Positions 37,841 to 51,036 of a DNA stretch of 64,000 nucleotides are shown piece by piece. Within the stretch, counting starts at the first letter, position 1. The number at the start of each line of letters is the position of its first letter. Source of the DNA: Hofstenia miamia (lineage: Eukaryota > Xenacoelomorpha > Acoela); contig SCFE01000108.1 in the NCBI GenBank assembly GCA_004352715.1, positions 209,063 through 273,062 on the forward strand, in the 5' to 3' direction. A program made the position numbers and the translations under genes. The notes below the pieces were generated by a model. That model had not been told where the DNA came from. It did no database searches and saw nothing but the letters and a program-made list of their open reading frames with translations.

Positions 37841-40278
37841 TTCAAGCTAAAATAATAAAGTCAAATATTCCAACATGAAAATAGTTGAAAGTACCAATAG
37901 AACAAGTACCAATCATGAATAATACTTTCTAGAAATTCGTGGTATTCCAAATAAATATTGTGCACACCTTCAATTATATTCATTATACTTAGTGTGTCTA
38001 ATAAATCTTATCCTTTTACATTATCAAGCAAATTAATAAAGCATGCTTTCAGTAATAGGCAGGTCTACTTCGACCCAGCTAATGATTCATTGCCCTGTTG
38101 AAGGTGTAAAAATTGCAAATCATCGAGTAGGCGGTTTTCGTGTACCTATGGCGAAAATGGACTGCATCTTCCAGAATGTGAGATTTAACTGTTTTGTGGA
38201 ACTGAAGAATATATCAGTGTCACTACAGATTCACAGAAAATCTTTACTGGCACTTCCATACCCCTGCTCTACATATTCAACCACTAAGCTTTGGTGTCGA
38301 GACTTAATCATTAGCAAGTTAACAGTAGTGAAGATGAAGAAATAACAGGCTATAGGAAGTCAGTAGTAATGAAAGACAAAGACTTTAAGGTGAAGAAGCT
38401 GATTTAAGAGAGTCGCAGCATTGTACAAAATGTAACACTCACATTTTAAGCATTAGCAAAAAAATTGTTCTGAGTTCTGACCATTTTGAAAGAAGATTCT
38501 AAAGCTGTTAAATGACTATCATTGAGAAGAAAGAGAAGAAAGCGCGAAATATAGCCTTGGAGAAAGTGTGCTACTAGATATTGCGTTGAAGTTGAAACAC
38601 AATTGAATTTCAATTCCATGTTGCTGAAACCAGCAAACAAAACGTAGGTAGGAGCAAAAACAGACCAACAAGCAATTGATTCTTGCTCTATCTTGACAAA
38701 GAAAAATACTATGTTAATGATTTGCTTAACAGCAATCAAATGTGGGGTAAAAATGTTTTTATATGGAGTGAAAATCAATTCAAATATATATATATTTTTT
38801 TTTTCTGTAAAATTAACTTGTAAGCAATGATAAAAAATCAATGTATTTATATATATATGGGATTTGCAAAAGCGTAAATACTATTCATCAAAATGTAACT
38901 CAAAGTAAGTGTAATTGAATTAAGACAGAATTGACGCACCTTTAAGCAAGATTGTCGATTCAATTACATAATACTCCGCTCATTGAAAATACTTTTCCAC
39001 ATATTATATTATATTTGGCATAGAGATTCTCAACAAGAAAAAGTCAACAACTGAATTACTGTATCTACTTCAAACGCTTTCAAAATCAATCTTTAAACCT
39101 TACACAATTTATTCAAATTTTGATTACTGTGTTGAAGGTGGAACAAATAACACATTTAAATTGATGATTCATTTGTAATTATAATTAAGGTTAACTACAT
39201 GTCTACTAGTGTTTTCAATTCAAATTTACACAAGAATAATTAACTATATTTACTAATATAAATATACACAAAGTTATTTTTACATAAATCTTTTGCACAG
39301 ACATATTGTTACTAGATACCAAAACGACCTTTTTCAAACTCTGTAAAGTGTATAACGTAACACAATTTATCTAAGCAAGCAGTATATTGGTGGTTTATAC
39401 ATTATAAAACTAAATGCAACCATATAAATGTTTTACGCAATTATTCGATTTGTGTGCTTTCTTATATGTATCTCTTAACTTAATGGGACAATGGTTTATC
39501 TCTAATTTGATAGTTGAAAATTGATTCAGTATTTTTCCTGTCACACTTTAAACCTTAATTTAAAAATGAAAAGAATATCGCATTACAAGTTCAATGCACA
39601 CTGCCGCTTGGATCTAATTGTAAGGATATGCAATTGCAATTTTTCCGTATTCACTATCTATTTCCATTTATTACCGACCTCCCATAATAATGAAAACTTT
39701 GAAAAGTATGCCCCTTTTTGTAACATCTCTTCCAAAACTATTCCGATATTTGAAAGTTTAGTAAAAAGCATTAGCATGGCTTCTGTAATTTCAATACTCT
39801 TCATAACTAAGATGCATTAAGGTTTTCAAGTTAATGAATACAGACTAGCTAAGCATTAAAACAACACTTATAGAACTGCCTTTTCTATTGTTTTTATTAT
39901 TTTTGATTCAAGATTTCTTCCTACTGCTTCCTGTAGTAGACTTGTGTCCATTGAAAAGGTGTATATCATGATGCTTTTGCAAACCCTAATGGGAGATGAT
40001 GTTACTAGTAGTAACATGCCTCATTCTGAGTGGGATAAATTGTGAGATATTTATAATAATTTGCTTAGATTTTGTAAAAAAACAGAGAAGTAACTTAATG
40101 ACATGCTCATGGGTTACGATTGCTTGCAAACTTGCTACAATTGTTTTACAAAGTAATATCTCAATCAATTCCAGTAAGTTTACATGTTTGAATCATTAAA
40201 AAAATATAATAGAAAATGTGTGCATGGCAAACATTGGAAAATATACTATATAAAACGGCACTGGCAGTGGGTCCTTAC
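37841..40278. other. Region between candidate first exons B and C
   Basis: Contains open frames at 38043-38345 (+) and 38446-38841 (-, 131 codons) with no recognisable domain or splice logic. Promoter function for exon B is expected just right of 37840 but no motif stands out. Confidence 0.3.
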
Positions 40279-40326
40279 CTTCACCATGAGAACATTTAAT
40301 TCAACGGATTTTGAAGAAAGCTCCAT
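40279..40326 (-). CDS. DPP6/10-like: Candidate short alternative first exon C of the DPP-like gene
   Basis: A minus-strand ATG at 40326 opens 16 codons, MELSSKSVELNVLMVK, ending in phase 0 at a near-consensus donor (GTGAAG followed by GTAAGG; GT at 40277-40278). Splicing to the exon starting at 275 would give ...LMVK/DLVGNTPETRNW. This resembles vertebrate short isoforms, in which a brief first exon ends in K just before ELVGS. Strand, phase and donor strength fit; homology of the tail itself cannot be judged at 16 residues. The exon is easily missed because it is so short. The upstream ATG context (ATATATGGAG) is acceptable but not diagnostic. Confidence 0.45.
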
Positions 40327-41099
40327 ATATTCAATTTGAAATCAAAATAAGCGATTAATCTTGTCCAAGTAATAATAACAATTCCCATTGATAATTGAAC
40401 ACCTCTAAATTTTCCTTTCGAGCGTATGAGATAGTTACCTGACCTCCCAGTGGCCTAATTTCCATGGCAGACAAACAGACATAACACTTCATATTTTATA
40501 GCAGTTTACCACAAACTAAGGTAGAAGTTTACAACTTAATTGAATCTGTGTTGAGACAACCAGTTGCTTGTCACATAATAGGAAGTGTGCTTAAATTCTA
40601 TTGCTGACATCAAGCTTAAGAAAATATCTGCATTACACATTATCAACTAGAGAATACTTCTGTCATATCCATGCAAGTGCATGCAGCGAATTCTATTTCT
40701 AAATTCCGAAAGCTTGATAAAATTTAAATAATAATAATAAATACGGCAAATAATCAGTTAAGTCAATGTATAAAATTATAACATTACGGACTTGGCAAAA
40801 CTGAATATAGTGTATTAAATTTTTTAGTGGTTTTGGCAATACTTCTTTTTTCAGTATTTATGGTTTCATTATTAAATAATGTTGATCATCTCTACAAGCT
40901 TTTGCAGAACATTGATAATTATTTACATTTAGTGATAATAATAAAGACTTCATTATAAGATTAATGGCATAATTAGAAACCAAAGCTCTAGAAAATGAAT
41001 AAATTTGCAAAATTTTAGTATAAATGTACGGTGTATTAACTTCTTCAAATAGAGCATATCGACAATGAATATGAATAAGAGAAAGCAAGAATTCTCACA

Positions 41100-42010
41100 T
41101 GTAAATTTCAAGGGTTGCAAATACTTATAATTTAGCAGTACAGCCTTAATTATAGCTGAATTACAAAATCATTTTTTTTTCAGTTTTTAAATCCATATAA
41201 TTAACTAATTAACTTATTAAAATATGAGTAGTCTACTCACGAGATAGCGTTTTAATTTTTTTAAGTGTAGAATCTATGCTATTTTCTTGAATCTGAACTA
41301 GGCAAAAAATCCATAAAGTTTCTTAAATTTATTTTATATTTTCCATTTACAACTTTGCAAAGGAACTGTAAATCTGCATATTCCAAACAGAGTGGTGATG
41401 GAAGCACGGAAGTCAGATAAAGACAAACATTGAAAGCGAGATTTAGATCGTGATAAACTCAACAAAAATACGATTTTGTAACTTAGTAAGTTGTTTATGC
41501 CAACTAAAACTAGGATAGAAATATTTATCAGTTTGAAAGCAAGGATTGGTAAAATATTGTCGTGATGTTCTCTTGCTGGATACAAACAACCACTAACAGA
41601 AATTTTTTTCCTGAATAATGTTGTTACTGAATATTTTTCGTTCCGATTAGGCCAGATGTCTAAACCTTTGCGGCATAAAGGTTAAGAGTCACGATATGTG
41701 ATCAGAATATCAGCTCAGTTGAATCTCTAGAATTGCACAGAGAATGAGAGATTTTTAATTATAAACTTTACTTTTTAACCAATGCTTTAACATGACAGTT
41801 CCTCGATAATTTAGTGTTTACATAAACACCCAGATATTTGATGGTGTTTCGCGAGGAATAGCTGTGCCAGTAATAATTAATTTCGAGTGACAGATTGTGT
41901 CAGTAAGGGTGTGTCAGGGTGTGTTATAAATTTTTGATAAAATAAAAGCTCACTTAATTTCTCGGGATTAAGATTGAGGTTTTTTGATTTACAGATGTTG
42001 AAAATCCTTC
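41100..42010 (-). mobile_element. CR1/jockey-type LINE relic, C-terminal half
   Basis: Minus-strand decayed coding sequence. YSSRNTIKYLGVYVNTKLSR followed by NCHVKALVKK (about 41870-41770) is the YLGV region that comes after the catalytic core of LINE reverse transcriptases. Further on, NGKYKINLRNFMDFLPSS (about 41345-41290) matches the usual C-terminal stretch (LLNGxIxxxxLLxxIxF). Frames shift several times in between (41400-41750). Upstream, at 41900-42000, pieces of the K-P-N-L-N-P-E-K-type segment can be made out in two frames. Endonuclease and catalytic motifs are absent. Confidence 0.6.
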
Positions 42011-45000
42011 ATATAGATGACAAAAACAAATTATAATAATTAGGAGCATTTGATTTCGAAGTTGAGCGTAAAGTTTAAGCGTCGCCTATATTTGGCGGCA
42101 TTACATCATTTAAGTTTTTAATATGTATATTTTATGTGCATAATCAATTGTTTCAAAATCATACCCTAAATTCATTAAATATTGGATTGTTCAGAAAAAC
42201 TATTAAAGTTCAGCTTTGTTCTAAGAGTGTAAATGTGTGCTGTTATATTATAACTTATAATGTATATATGTTTACGACAAACCTACATTTATTTGGGCAT
42301 TGTCTGGCGCTGAAATAAGACTGCCAGCCGTGACGAACTCATGCTCCGAAATTTAATATAAAATGTGCGAAGAATTGGCGAAGCGTGATCCAAACAAGGC
42401 CGATCCATGCTATCAATATAGATTGTATTGTTATTCTGAAAATGTGTTAAATTATTGAATTTCTGGTTGGAACACATATTTGATTATTTTGATGGAACAG
42501 ATCTGAATCATTGTTGTTGTAAGATGAATTTACACTTGCAACAAATTGCTAGTAAGATCATGTAAAATAGAAAAAAAAGATATTTTTATAAGAATTGTTA
42601 CATTAAACAAAAATAAAATAAATGGAAAATCAAATGAATGTTTAATTATTTTCTAATGTGCAAATGCAACTCTATCAATTTTCTTATATTTATTGGAGAG
42701 TATGTTTCCTTCTGCATTGCATATTTTCCAGCAGTGATTGCCTTAACATTACAAACTAAAGCTTTCCAAGCGTGCAAATCTTATGAAGACTATATGCAAG
42801 TAGGGTATTTACCAATGCGTATTAATTCCTTCACACGTTTGGAAAGTTTTGCATTCGGGAAACATGATTAAACTTTGCATTTCATTAGTTTAACAAGTAA
42901 TGCAACTCTTTTTGCAATACAATTATGGTAAATATAACTTTAATTTTAAAGTGATGCAAATAAGGGATTATCGTGATAAATAATGGATTATTATTTATCC
43001 TAGCTAAAAATACACTTTAATTTAATGTCTATTGCATCATTTGAACAAATAATGCAAAGTAAAAAATGCACTACAAATTTCAAATCTGTAATTTAAAAGC
43101 AATTAAGGAAAAATCTAAGTTAATGTTCATGCATTGGTTATTTATTTTCTTCTAAGATGGAATTTAGGTTTTTTAATTTATATAGTTTTTATTAAAATTT
43201 TCAACATAATACTGATCTAGCAAACCAAAAAATTTAAAATGTTTTTTAGCATGGTGCACATAAATGGACGTAAAATGAAAGCAATTGGTGTTACTTTAAA
43301 TATGTTTGGGCGAGTCAAAGTTTCCTAAGCGGAGAACTTCGCTTGTTTCATAATTCTTCTTAGTAATTTTAAAAGCAGAAGGCTACTCAAAAGGATGTTT
43401 TCAAATTTCCAACATTTTCGCATTTAATATTGAAAATAATTTCATTATGAATATTATTTGACTTCAAAATCCATTTACAGTTACTATTAATTCGTTAAAA
43501 AATCATAATTTGAAATATAAAAATAATCGCCAGATTTGTATACATATTTTGTACTATATAATAAGGAAATTGCTTTGTATTGCCATTTTCAACAATAAAA
43601 TCAGTTGGATTTTATTATTTTTGCCTTAAGCTCTCAGTTAGGCATTTGTTTGTTGGATCTACAATTTTCAAACTATCTAGAAATTACAAAATTTGAAAAT
43701 TTTAATAAATATCAGATGAATTATTGTAAGTATTTCCAAAATTTTCAAAGTAATACTTGCGAAACTTGCAAGTGTGAGCTTGCTGGAAAGGAATGCTATT
43801 GATTGAGAATTGTTTTCTTAAAGTGCGGCATATGAATTTAAAAAATTATTTTTGAAATCAAGCACTATTTATAATTTTGATAGAAACCTGCTTGTAGACT
43901 TCCAGAAGATACCAAAACATGTTTAAGCTGCAAGTGTGACAATTTTGCAATAAATTTTTGTGTGTTAATTCGTATTATATCAAATGACAAATTGATTTTC
44001 ATTCCAAAAAATGATAGTATGACTATTAAGCCTTTAAATGATTTCTTAATTTCCTTTAAAAACAAATTGTGTTTCTTACTTTTAGAAAGGCATCATTAAA
44101 TATTCAAATGAGGTGTTCCGTTCCATTATGTGCAGAATTTCACTCAGAAAAAATACAAATTTTCAGCATAAATAGTGGGTAAAGTGATCATCCATCATGC
44201 ATTTATGAGATATAAAAGCATAATTGTAAAATTACATACTTATGAATAATTTAAATTTTAGACATTGCCACAGAATTACATCAAAAAAACAACACTTTTA
44301 ACAAATTTAGAGTACTATTTGATATTTGTTTTTAGACAACCATCACACTGTCAGTTAGCGCGAATAAAATTCCCATCTCCAGTCATATTGAAATATTGTG
44401 AAATATTGTGTCAATCGCCTTCAGTTTACATATGTAGGCTTCAGTATATTGATACTGATGATTTAATTTAAGCAAATGTGGAGACCAAATAAAAAAATGA
44501 ATTTCAAATACTGTTAAAATCTAAATGAATAGTGAGGACTTACATAAAGATTTCAATGGTATTTTCTGTGCTATGGAATCTACCCCATCCAAGTTCGGAA
44601 AATCAAATTCGTATATTGAAGAGATTTCCATCATAAAATTATCTGAAGAAATAAAATGTGGAAGTCTCATTATCTATGCTGCTTCATTGGCCCACACAAA
44701 ATCATATATACCTACTAAATGAATAAAAGTGTACTTAATGGATTGTTTAAGTTTATCTAGCAATTCGTCTTTTCATGAAATGTAACTCGATACATGCAGA
44801 AAACTACCAATCCCAACAGATTATATCCATAGTTCAATATTTCTCAGTAAAAAAATTCATAAATCTCTTCATGCAAAATCAAAACCGCAACTTAGAACTA
44901 CACCAAATATTTAGGGAGAAATTATAACCCGCAAAGATATCAGCATGCATACACATTTCCGTTAACGTAGGCCTTTGTCCGTTTTACCAACACTAATCTA

Positions 45001-45740
45001 TTTTACATTTATAATACTTCTATGTTCAAAAAATACAACCTTCCTCAATATTATGCTTGTCTTCATTTTGATATATTTATTTAGATATACACTAATCTTA
45101 AACTTTTTAATTTTTCTATTCATTTACGTAGATAAATCAACAGTGGTCACTTCACCCCACTCAAACTTTTGCAAATAACTGCTACAGTGTAGAACTGATA
45201 TATAAGTAAGAGATATGATAACATGTTCAGATATTCAGCTATAAAATAAAAAGTTTTCATTGCACATTTGCTGCTAATTGGTTGCCTTCTTCGCCAAATG
45301 GATAGCCACGGCCCACACTTTATCCTATGAATGGAGCAGCTGCAGGGACAGCCACAAGAATCCTATTGAGTTTTCAAAGTTGGCAAGTCATTACAATGAT
45401 TTAAATATAGTTTAAAAAAATTATAGATTTGTCAATAGCATCTCCTCTGTTTTACACAGCAACGCCAGATGAACATCTTTAGGCTGAATCAGCTGAATTC
45501 TATTTTTACTTCAGTATGTCTACAGTTCCTGCGTCTTAAAAACCTAATTCAGATAGAATCTAAAGCTGCTACGCCATATTCACAGGAAGCCTTGATGGTT
45601 GGAAGTGACTTCATAAATTCTACTAGTCTATTGCACAAATATTTTATTCATTCCTTCATAGATAGTGATAACATGTTAACGACAATTACAAGAGTTTGAC
45701 CTTTGCAAATTACCTTCATTATTGTCAAAAACCAGTTTTG
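42011..45740. other. Intergenic or distal intronic stretch, no gene recognised
   Basis: AT-rich. Open frames at 42638-42871, 44265-44471, 44525-44722 and 45469-45699 have no family signature. Nothing else is supported. Confidence 0.4.
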
Positions 45741-45984
45741 TAATAAATTGTTTTAGGAGAATGAAAGTGACGGCCAAAATGTTATTTTTGGAATCACCTA
45801 GCATACTTTGTGCTATTTTTACGTAATTACTCGCGTTCAATTAACATGCTTTCTTGATTTTGTTCGTGTTTATGTTGGGCTACCCACATCGACTAATCTG
45901 CTTTTGTGTGTTGTTCAAATGCTTCAAATGAGTCGATATTCTGTATAGCAATTTCAGATATTTAAGTGCGACTGCAGTAGAAAG

Positions 45985-47616
45985 GACATAACCATTACCA
46001 CTCGGCGAAGACATGGCGCTGAAACTGCCACAAATATTATTGAAGAATTTGATTCAGAGGATGAAGTAGGCTCAGAGGAAGAATGTGGCGATAATTTTGC
46101 CCAAGATGATGCATATGACGTTGAGATGAGACTGAAACAGGACTTATTCATCCTCATGGGGACATCGACAGTGAGTGCTCGGAAGACTGACGATGATGAA
46201 AGCGCAAGTCTCCTTATTGATGAAAACGGAAACATGTGGTCTCGAAATCCTCCATCAAATATTGGACGACGAGACAGAGCCAGTGTTATCAGGGGCAATG
46301 TTGGACCGAAGCCATCAGCGCCCATTACACTATCTTGCAAAAGTGCCACTTACTGTTTAATTATGACATACTTCAGAAAATGTTTTGCTATTCTCTTCAA
46401 CTTGGATTTGGTGTTGAAATGAACTTGGACAGTCTGAAAGCATTTATCGGCATCTGCACTTTCAGTGGAATCACTTGTGATACAAATATTCCTATTGATA
46501 ACTTGTGGTAAAATGAGGCTCACGATTTCTATCAAACAGCGATGTCAAAGAACTTATTCAAGAATTGGCTCAGAGTTCTAAGGTCTGACGATGCCTTGAA
46601 AATACCTGAGCGCAAGGAGAACAACAGTTTTGAGGCCGTCTGAGAAATCTGAGAAGATTTCAATGCTCTTCTTGGTGCTCATTATGACCCAAGCGAAGAA
46701 CAAAGGATCGATGAACAATTTGTCTGCAGCCGCACAAGATTACCACATCGTACCTTCAACCCTAGCAAACCTGGTAAACATAGGAAACTCTAAAGATGTT
46801 GTGCAAAAACCGATTCTTTTTGAAGGGTGATCAACTAATAAAGAAACAAAGAAACGAAAGGACTACAGTTCACAATCTGGTCATCACTCTTGTCTCGCCC
46901 TACCTCGGCACTGGTCGCAACACTACGAGTGACCGTTATTTCTCCAGCTTGAAGATTACAACTGCCTTGTAAATGAAGGCAGGGTGACGTATGTGGGGAC
47001 ACTTCTGAGAGTTAAACGTGAAATCCGGAAGGTTCTGTTCAGCAAAATGAAGTTGCATCAAACGGAATTTGTCTGAGGAAGTCCAAGAAACAAGATTACC
47101 CTTTGTGCGTATGCAGTAAAGAAAAAGAAAATTGTCCACATGATATCGTCCCTGCACCATTCCAAAGAAGTCAGTGAGCGTGAGAAAAAGATGCCTATGA
47201 TCATTTTGGATTATATTTCTGTCAAAGCTGGGGTGAATTCCGTCAATCAAGAGTCAAAAACCTATTCTACTAGGTTCCAGACAAGAAGAAGGACTGCGGT
47301 TCATTTCCAAAACTGGCCTGATGTTGGTGCACTCAGCAGTTTTAATCTCTTTGGATTGTGTCTCCCTAGTTGAACAACATCTCAACATGGACGAAGACGG
47401 GCCTTCCTCAAAGCTTTGACACTTGAATTGACCTCAGAGCATATGATAAACCGTATTCAAAATAACCCAGCATTGCATTTTTCTGTGGCTAAAAAGATTA
47501 AAAAATTCGTCAGAAACAACGCTGTTCTCTGCGCGAAGATTGTGCAATTTGACCAGAATGAACTGTCAAATTTTTTATCAGTGTCTGCGGGAAACATTCC
47601 AAAGTTGTTGGTGTGA
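45985..47616 (+). pseudogene. piggyBac-type transposase pseudogene
   Basis: A nearly full-length piggyBac (DDE_Tnp_1_7) transposase can be followed through several frames. It starts with the acidic N-terminus EEFDSEDEVGSEEECGD. NMWSRNPPSNIGRRDRAS follows (family: W-x-x-NPPSNRGR), then NIPIDNLW and YQTAMSKNLFKNWLRVLRSD. RIDEQFVCSRTRLPHRTFNP (family: VDEQLVPFRGR..YMPSKP) and NTTSDRYFSSLKI (family: TCDNWFTS) keep two of the three catalytic aspartates. The third motif reads KAGVNSVNQES where the family has GVDTLDQM, so both aspartates are now asparagine. ALTLELTSEHMINRIQNNP continues the C-terminus. At least three frameshifts and several stops break it. No cysteine-rich tail is recognisable. Confidence 0.9.
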
Positions 47617-47896
47617 TTTGTGATAGTATTAATTATGACCATTTAGTTTGATTCATGTAATAAACTTTATATTTGGAATCATGAAGTTTTGATAACATAC
47701 ATGCTGTACAAAAAAGCAAAATTAGGCTTGCAAATTCTTGAAAAACTTTTAAAAATTTTATAAAATAACACCAGGTTATCGAAAGTACTGATAAATACAT
47801 ATATTTTAAGCTATAAAAGTTATAATTGTACACAATAACAACATAATACTGGTATGATTTCAAAAATCACATGTCGGACAGATTAGGGTCGGAACA

Positions 47897-47918
47897 ACGT
47901 TGGCCGTTCTAGGGTTAA
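47897..47918 (+). repeat. piggyBac 3' terminal repeat and TTAA target site
   Basis: The sequence ending TTCTAGGG (47907-47914) followed by TTAA (47915-47918) is the canonical piggyBac right end: CCCTAGAA read inward, with a TTAA target duplication. It lies about 300 bases after the transposase relic, in the right orientation. The matching left end is not intact. A candidate decayed left arm near 45765-45782 contains GACGGCCAAAATGTT, which resembles the inner part of the right arm read inward (AACGGCCAACGTT). Confidence 0.75.
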
Positions 47919-48239
47919 AAAAGAAATGTCATTATTATGGAGCTCTATGTTTCCAGCCATGGCTCATACGCTTCTTGTTGTAATTTCTTCATAATCATGA
48001 ATCACGAGTGAATATTAAGCCCAGTCTAAACCATTGCTCAAAGCAGTCTCTTTGAGTTCAGTAATTCTAAAATTATAACCAAATTGATAGTCAAGAAGTT
48101 CTAGTGAACTAATACAAATTAACTGACAAAGTTGCAATTTTACAGGCCTGAGCATTAAATTTTAAAATGCACGAGCATGTCTTTTTCAATAATATATTAG
48201 AGCCATCAATATTTAAACATTTTTTGTATAGTGTTTAAA

Positions 48240-48810
48240 GTGAAAAGACAGTTTAAATTCATGAAATGGTGAAAAGCAAATAGCCTCCGTCCAATAGATT
48301 TCGATCAAAAGACTGTGTTGCTATTTCAAAAATTAATTTTTGACAAGCTTTATACTTAATATTTTCCTTCATTAACCCCAAACAACCTATCTTGCCTCCT
48401 AGGTAAATGTGATTTCTTGCTATGGTGAAAATTTGTCTTAAAAATTATTCCAGTGTTTGAAGTGCATTAAAATGATAACTTTTTCATCCAAAATCCAAAT
48501 TTTTCAAGAAATTCAAATTCTTCCTGTTTCTGTTGAGCAGATAACAACGGTTTAAAGTCCATAGCAGCAACAACACACCTCAACTACTTTGTGTTTTGTG
48601 AGAACCACCAGGCACTGCCAGACAGGTTCGCCCAGCGCGCGAATAAAATATAAAAATAAAACAGAATATTTTCTATCCAGTGTTACTTTCATATTTGAGA
48701 CATGTTTATGATATAGTGAGTGATAGGTACTTAAATTTTTTTATAGAAACCATCACACATTTTCAAAAATGCTGGAGTTGTTTAGGGCCAAAGCTGGCTC
48801 AAAAGCCACT
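48240..48810 (+). repeat. Unclassified dispersed repeat, copy 1
   Basis: Shares ordered, diverged blocks with 56940-57460 and 59000-59345. One block is a stretch like GGTGAAAATTTGTCTTAAAAATTATTCCAGTG. Another is a CCAGGCACTGCCAGACAGGTTCGCCC segment, followed by TCTATCCAG. A third is TTTTTATAGAAACCATCACACATTTT ending near GTTTAGGG. No coding capacity is seen. Confidence 0.55.
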
Positions 48811-51036
48811 CACTTACCGTTTCTGGATTTTATTTAAAAGCAGGGCCCGTATTTATATGCCTAAAACATAAAATATAATTTTACGCATACTTTGACAATT
48901 TTCTTTAAAGCATATTTCTATAAAATCATGCATTTTTCATAATATTTCAGACGTGAATGACAAAGGCGACCAATATCGTACTGATTCTTATCAGAATTCA
49001 AAAAAAACATATATCTGGAATTGTATAGTTAGGGTTATATTTATAGACATTATAGAAGTGGAAAGAGTTATTTCATCCATATAGGACAAATTCAAGCACC
49101 ACAACCAATATCCATGAGCTGATGATCAATTAATACAAAAGTTCTGTGTCTATTAGTATAAAACTGAATATTTTTGATTTTCTAACGCTTTAAGGCTTGC
49201 TTCGATTTGGATAAGGAATTTGATATAGTTCCATATTGAATTCAAGTTCTTATCTTTTGCTCCGTCGAAAAGTTCTTAGAATTCTAGTTTCCAGCATGAG
49301 CCTAATGCTTAGCATTCATTCTTCTCAATCTCATTGGCTGGCTATTATCCAGAGGCAAACATAGGCTGGACCAGAGATGGTCATGGGCATTGAAAAATGG
49401 ACGAATAACTCATTATTGGACAACAGTGCACGCAAATGAACCCAATTGCAGTTAATGAAAAATAATTTATAAATGTATCGAAAAAATATTTACATTCAAT
49501 TTCAGTGTATGGAATTTACAGTGAGTTTCTAAAATACGAAAAATTAAACCGATTTTTTAGCAAAAATCATGGAACAGGCTCAAATGTGCTGAATTTTTGG
49601 CATTAATTTAAATGTTGGATATGAATCGATCTGGGCTTGGACCTTAAGTTTTGGTACATGTCTATGCTGTTTGTACTTTACTAGGGCTATATCTCAAGAC
49701 CTGTACTGGACAATTTATAAATAAAAAAATACGGCAGTCAACTCTTAATACTGCCTATCTCGCGCAGGCTACTCTTCATAGATCATGGATTTGCTAAATT
49801 AGAAAAACTGCAACAATTATTCACCAGATGAATTAAGTGTATTGGAAACTGCAAAGATGGATGTGAACCATAATTTGTCCCCAGTGTCCATGCTTCACTT
49901 TAACAAGTTGTCATCTTAGCTTTTGACTTTGTACACTGCAGAGACCCAGTCATTTCAAGGACTCTCATAGACCATTTGTTGAAAAATCCATTCAATCTAC
50001 ATCACTAGGTGGCCAAAAAACTAACTTTACTGATCTAAGTAAAAAAATAGTTTTGATTAATGCTTTTGTTTAATACTTTGAAACCACTTAAAGGTGCATC
50101 ATAACTACTATTCCGCGGACTCCTACATTTAAGTCTTTTAACAGGTGTCCATGTGAATTAACAAACCGTTCTTCCACATTCATAAAAAATTCTCCAAATC
50201 TACTAGGAAATTCCGAGATCGCGAAGCATAGTCGACGTGGTTGAATTAATGTTGGAAATTTTTATTAAAGTGTATTGCTGTGACTAAAATATTTAAAAAC
50301 ATGAATTAATTACTATTGAAAATTCTGAGATCTTAAAAAATTTTTGAATTCTCTCAAAACAAAGACTCAAAATTTGGCAATCTCTTACTTTAATCTTTAA
50401 CTAAAAACTGTTTTTGCCACATGAGTACCCACTTTTGAAAAATCTTGCCCCAACCCCCCACCCCATTGGTCGACTTACCTCACTTCCATCTCTGGTTATA
50501 TATTTGTTTTAAAAATCATCACAAATAAGAAATTACTCCGCTGCTAAGGCTAATCAACTTGTTCAATCATTGCAATAAATGATGGTAAAAGTGTTGGAAA
50601 ATTCACCTAGCGCAAAAGTTAGAAATAGTTTTTAAGTCACGCTTGTCCAGCTGCCTTGCGCTTATTGATTTATATTATACGCTTAAAAATTAAGAAATCA
50701 CTTACAAACTTTAATTAGCGTTCGACATCATTTAATTTGTAACTTCCATGGAATAAATTTAACTGTAAGCGGATCAATAAATGCTAAGTTAGAGAATTTT
50801 GCATTAGCCAATCAGAATCAAGATTGAATTTAGTACAAATTTATAAATAGCTCTTGTTAAGTTAAGCGCAGAAGTAACTACAAAGCTTAGAAAATTTCAA
50901 AACCTGACACCGAGTGTTTCCATTCATGCAAGGAATCCACCCGAACGTTAGCTGTAAGAAATGAATAGCTAAACTAAAAAAATTCAAAATATATTTTAGT
51001 TATAAAATAATTGATACAATAGCTATAATTACAAAT
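48811..51036. other. Region downstream of the riboflavin transporter gene
   Basis: This includes the transporter's 3' flank (minus sense). A possible DNA-transposon relic lies between CAGAGATGG at 49372 and the inverted CCATCTCTG ending at 50494, but the flanks show no duplication. The inner phrase near 49420 matches 16740, and the right end matches 9467 in reverse. No gene is supported. Confidence 0.4.

Noticed and set aside
38446-38841. 131-codon minus-strand open frame between candidate first exons B and C
   Set aside because: It is hydrophobic, AT-driven in composition and without motif, splice logic or homology I recognise. One frame of this length by chance is not improbable at this base composition.
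45954-46349. 131-codon minus-strand open frame
   Set aside because: Antisense shadow of the piggyBac transposase relic.
50461-50494. Strong-looking minus-strand donor (GTGAG/GTAAGT) after an ATG, as a fourth DPP-like first exon
   Set aside because: The sequence belongs to a dispersed repeat end shared with 9467, and the phase is not 0.
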